From an uncultured Collinsella sp. (GTDB lineage Bacteria > Actinomycetota > Coriobacteriia > Coriobacteriales > Coriobacteriaceae): a stretch of 5,073 nucleotides of DNA. Of this stretch, positions 4,998 through 5,073 are shown piece after piece. Numbering within the stretch: the stretch's first letter is position 1; every line of letters begins with the position of its first letter. A program made the translations under genes and the position numbers. The stretch spans positions 1-5,073 of the forward strand of contig CAAEVD010000172.1 of NCBI GenBank assembly GCA_900759435.1. Reading direction: 5' to 3'. The notes beneath the pieces were generated by a model. It was not told where the DNA came from and did not search any database. It saw only the letters and a program-made list of their open reading frames with translations.

Positions 4998-5041
4998 ACA
5001 CCTAGGTTTACAGCTGTCTTGTCAGCTGTAAACCTAGGTGT
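4998..5041. repeat. Perfect 19-bp inverted repeat with 6-nt loop
   Basis: The arms ACACCTAGGTTTACAGCTG (4998-5016) and its exact reverse complement (5023-5041) flank TCTTGT. Each arm contains two smaller palindromes, CCTAGG and CAGCTG. A further TTTACA at 4995-5000 repeats the one at 5007-5012, 12 bp apart in direct orientation. Neither strand has a T-run after the stem, so an ordinary intrinsic terminator is unlikely. It lies about 210 bp before the response regulator start and close to the right edge, so it may serve a gene outside the window. A large operator, a mobile palindrome or an mRNA-processing hairpin are all possible. Confidence 0.9.
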
Positions 5042-5073
5042 CATACTAAAGCCCCAAGATTCGCCAAAAGAGA

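Noticed and set aside
1..5073. tRNA, rRNA, CRISPR array or transposase gene
   Set aside because: No cloverleaf with conserved loops, no regularly spaced repeats and no transposase motifs were seen on either strand.

Overview
The window is about 5 kb of GC-rich DNA carrying six protein genes, one of them cut by the left edge. Its style (GC-rich codons, short divergent or abutting genes, a GHKL kinase/LytTR regulator pair, a nickel regulator beside a hydrogenase-maturation gene) suggests an anaerobic actinobacterium of the Coriobacteriia, perhaps Collinsella-like. That assignment is inference from gene content; no marker gene is present.

Layout. All genes but one are on the minus strand. From the left edge: the N-terminal 193 codons of hypF (1-581); a 117-bp leader with a long imperfect palindrome (about 605-675); nikR (699-1211), which starts GTG one base after the stop of a small uncharacterised helical, histidine-bearing protein (1213-1461); an intergenic stretch (1462-1692) holding a convincing minus-strand terminator (1531-1571) for trxA and a weak promoter for the small gene-nikR unit; then trxA (1693-2013). 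A 136-bp divergent promoter region (2014-2149) separates trxA from the only plus-strand gene (2150-2725), which looks like a uracil-DNA-glycosylase-fold protein that has lost its catalytic motifs. It converges on a GHKL sensor kinase (2790-4067). The LytTR response regulator (4067-4789) is upstream of the kinase and overlaps it by one base. The right end (4790-5073) has no gene and contains a perfect 19-bp inverted repeat (4998-5041).

How they fit together. The left half is a nickel/hydrogenase module: NikR senses nickel, the small protein is translationally linked to it and may bind metal, and HypF makes the CN ligands of [NiFe] hydrogenase. NikR carries an unusual His/Cys-rich N-terminal tail. 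TrxA is ordinary cytosolic thioredoxin. The right half is a self-contained two-component system of the AgrC/AgrA type without a visible signal peptide gene. The points most worth a second look are the mutually exclusive hairpins before hypF, the His-patterned small protein with NikR's tail, the degenerate UDG-like protein, and the palindrome near the right edge.
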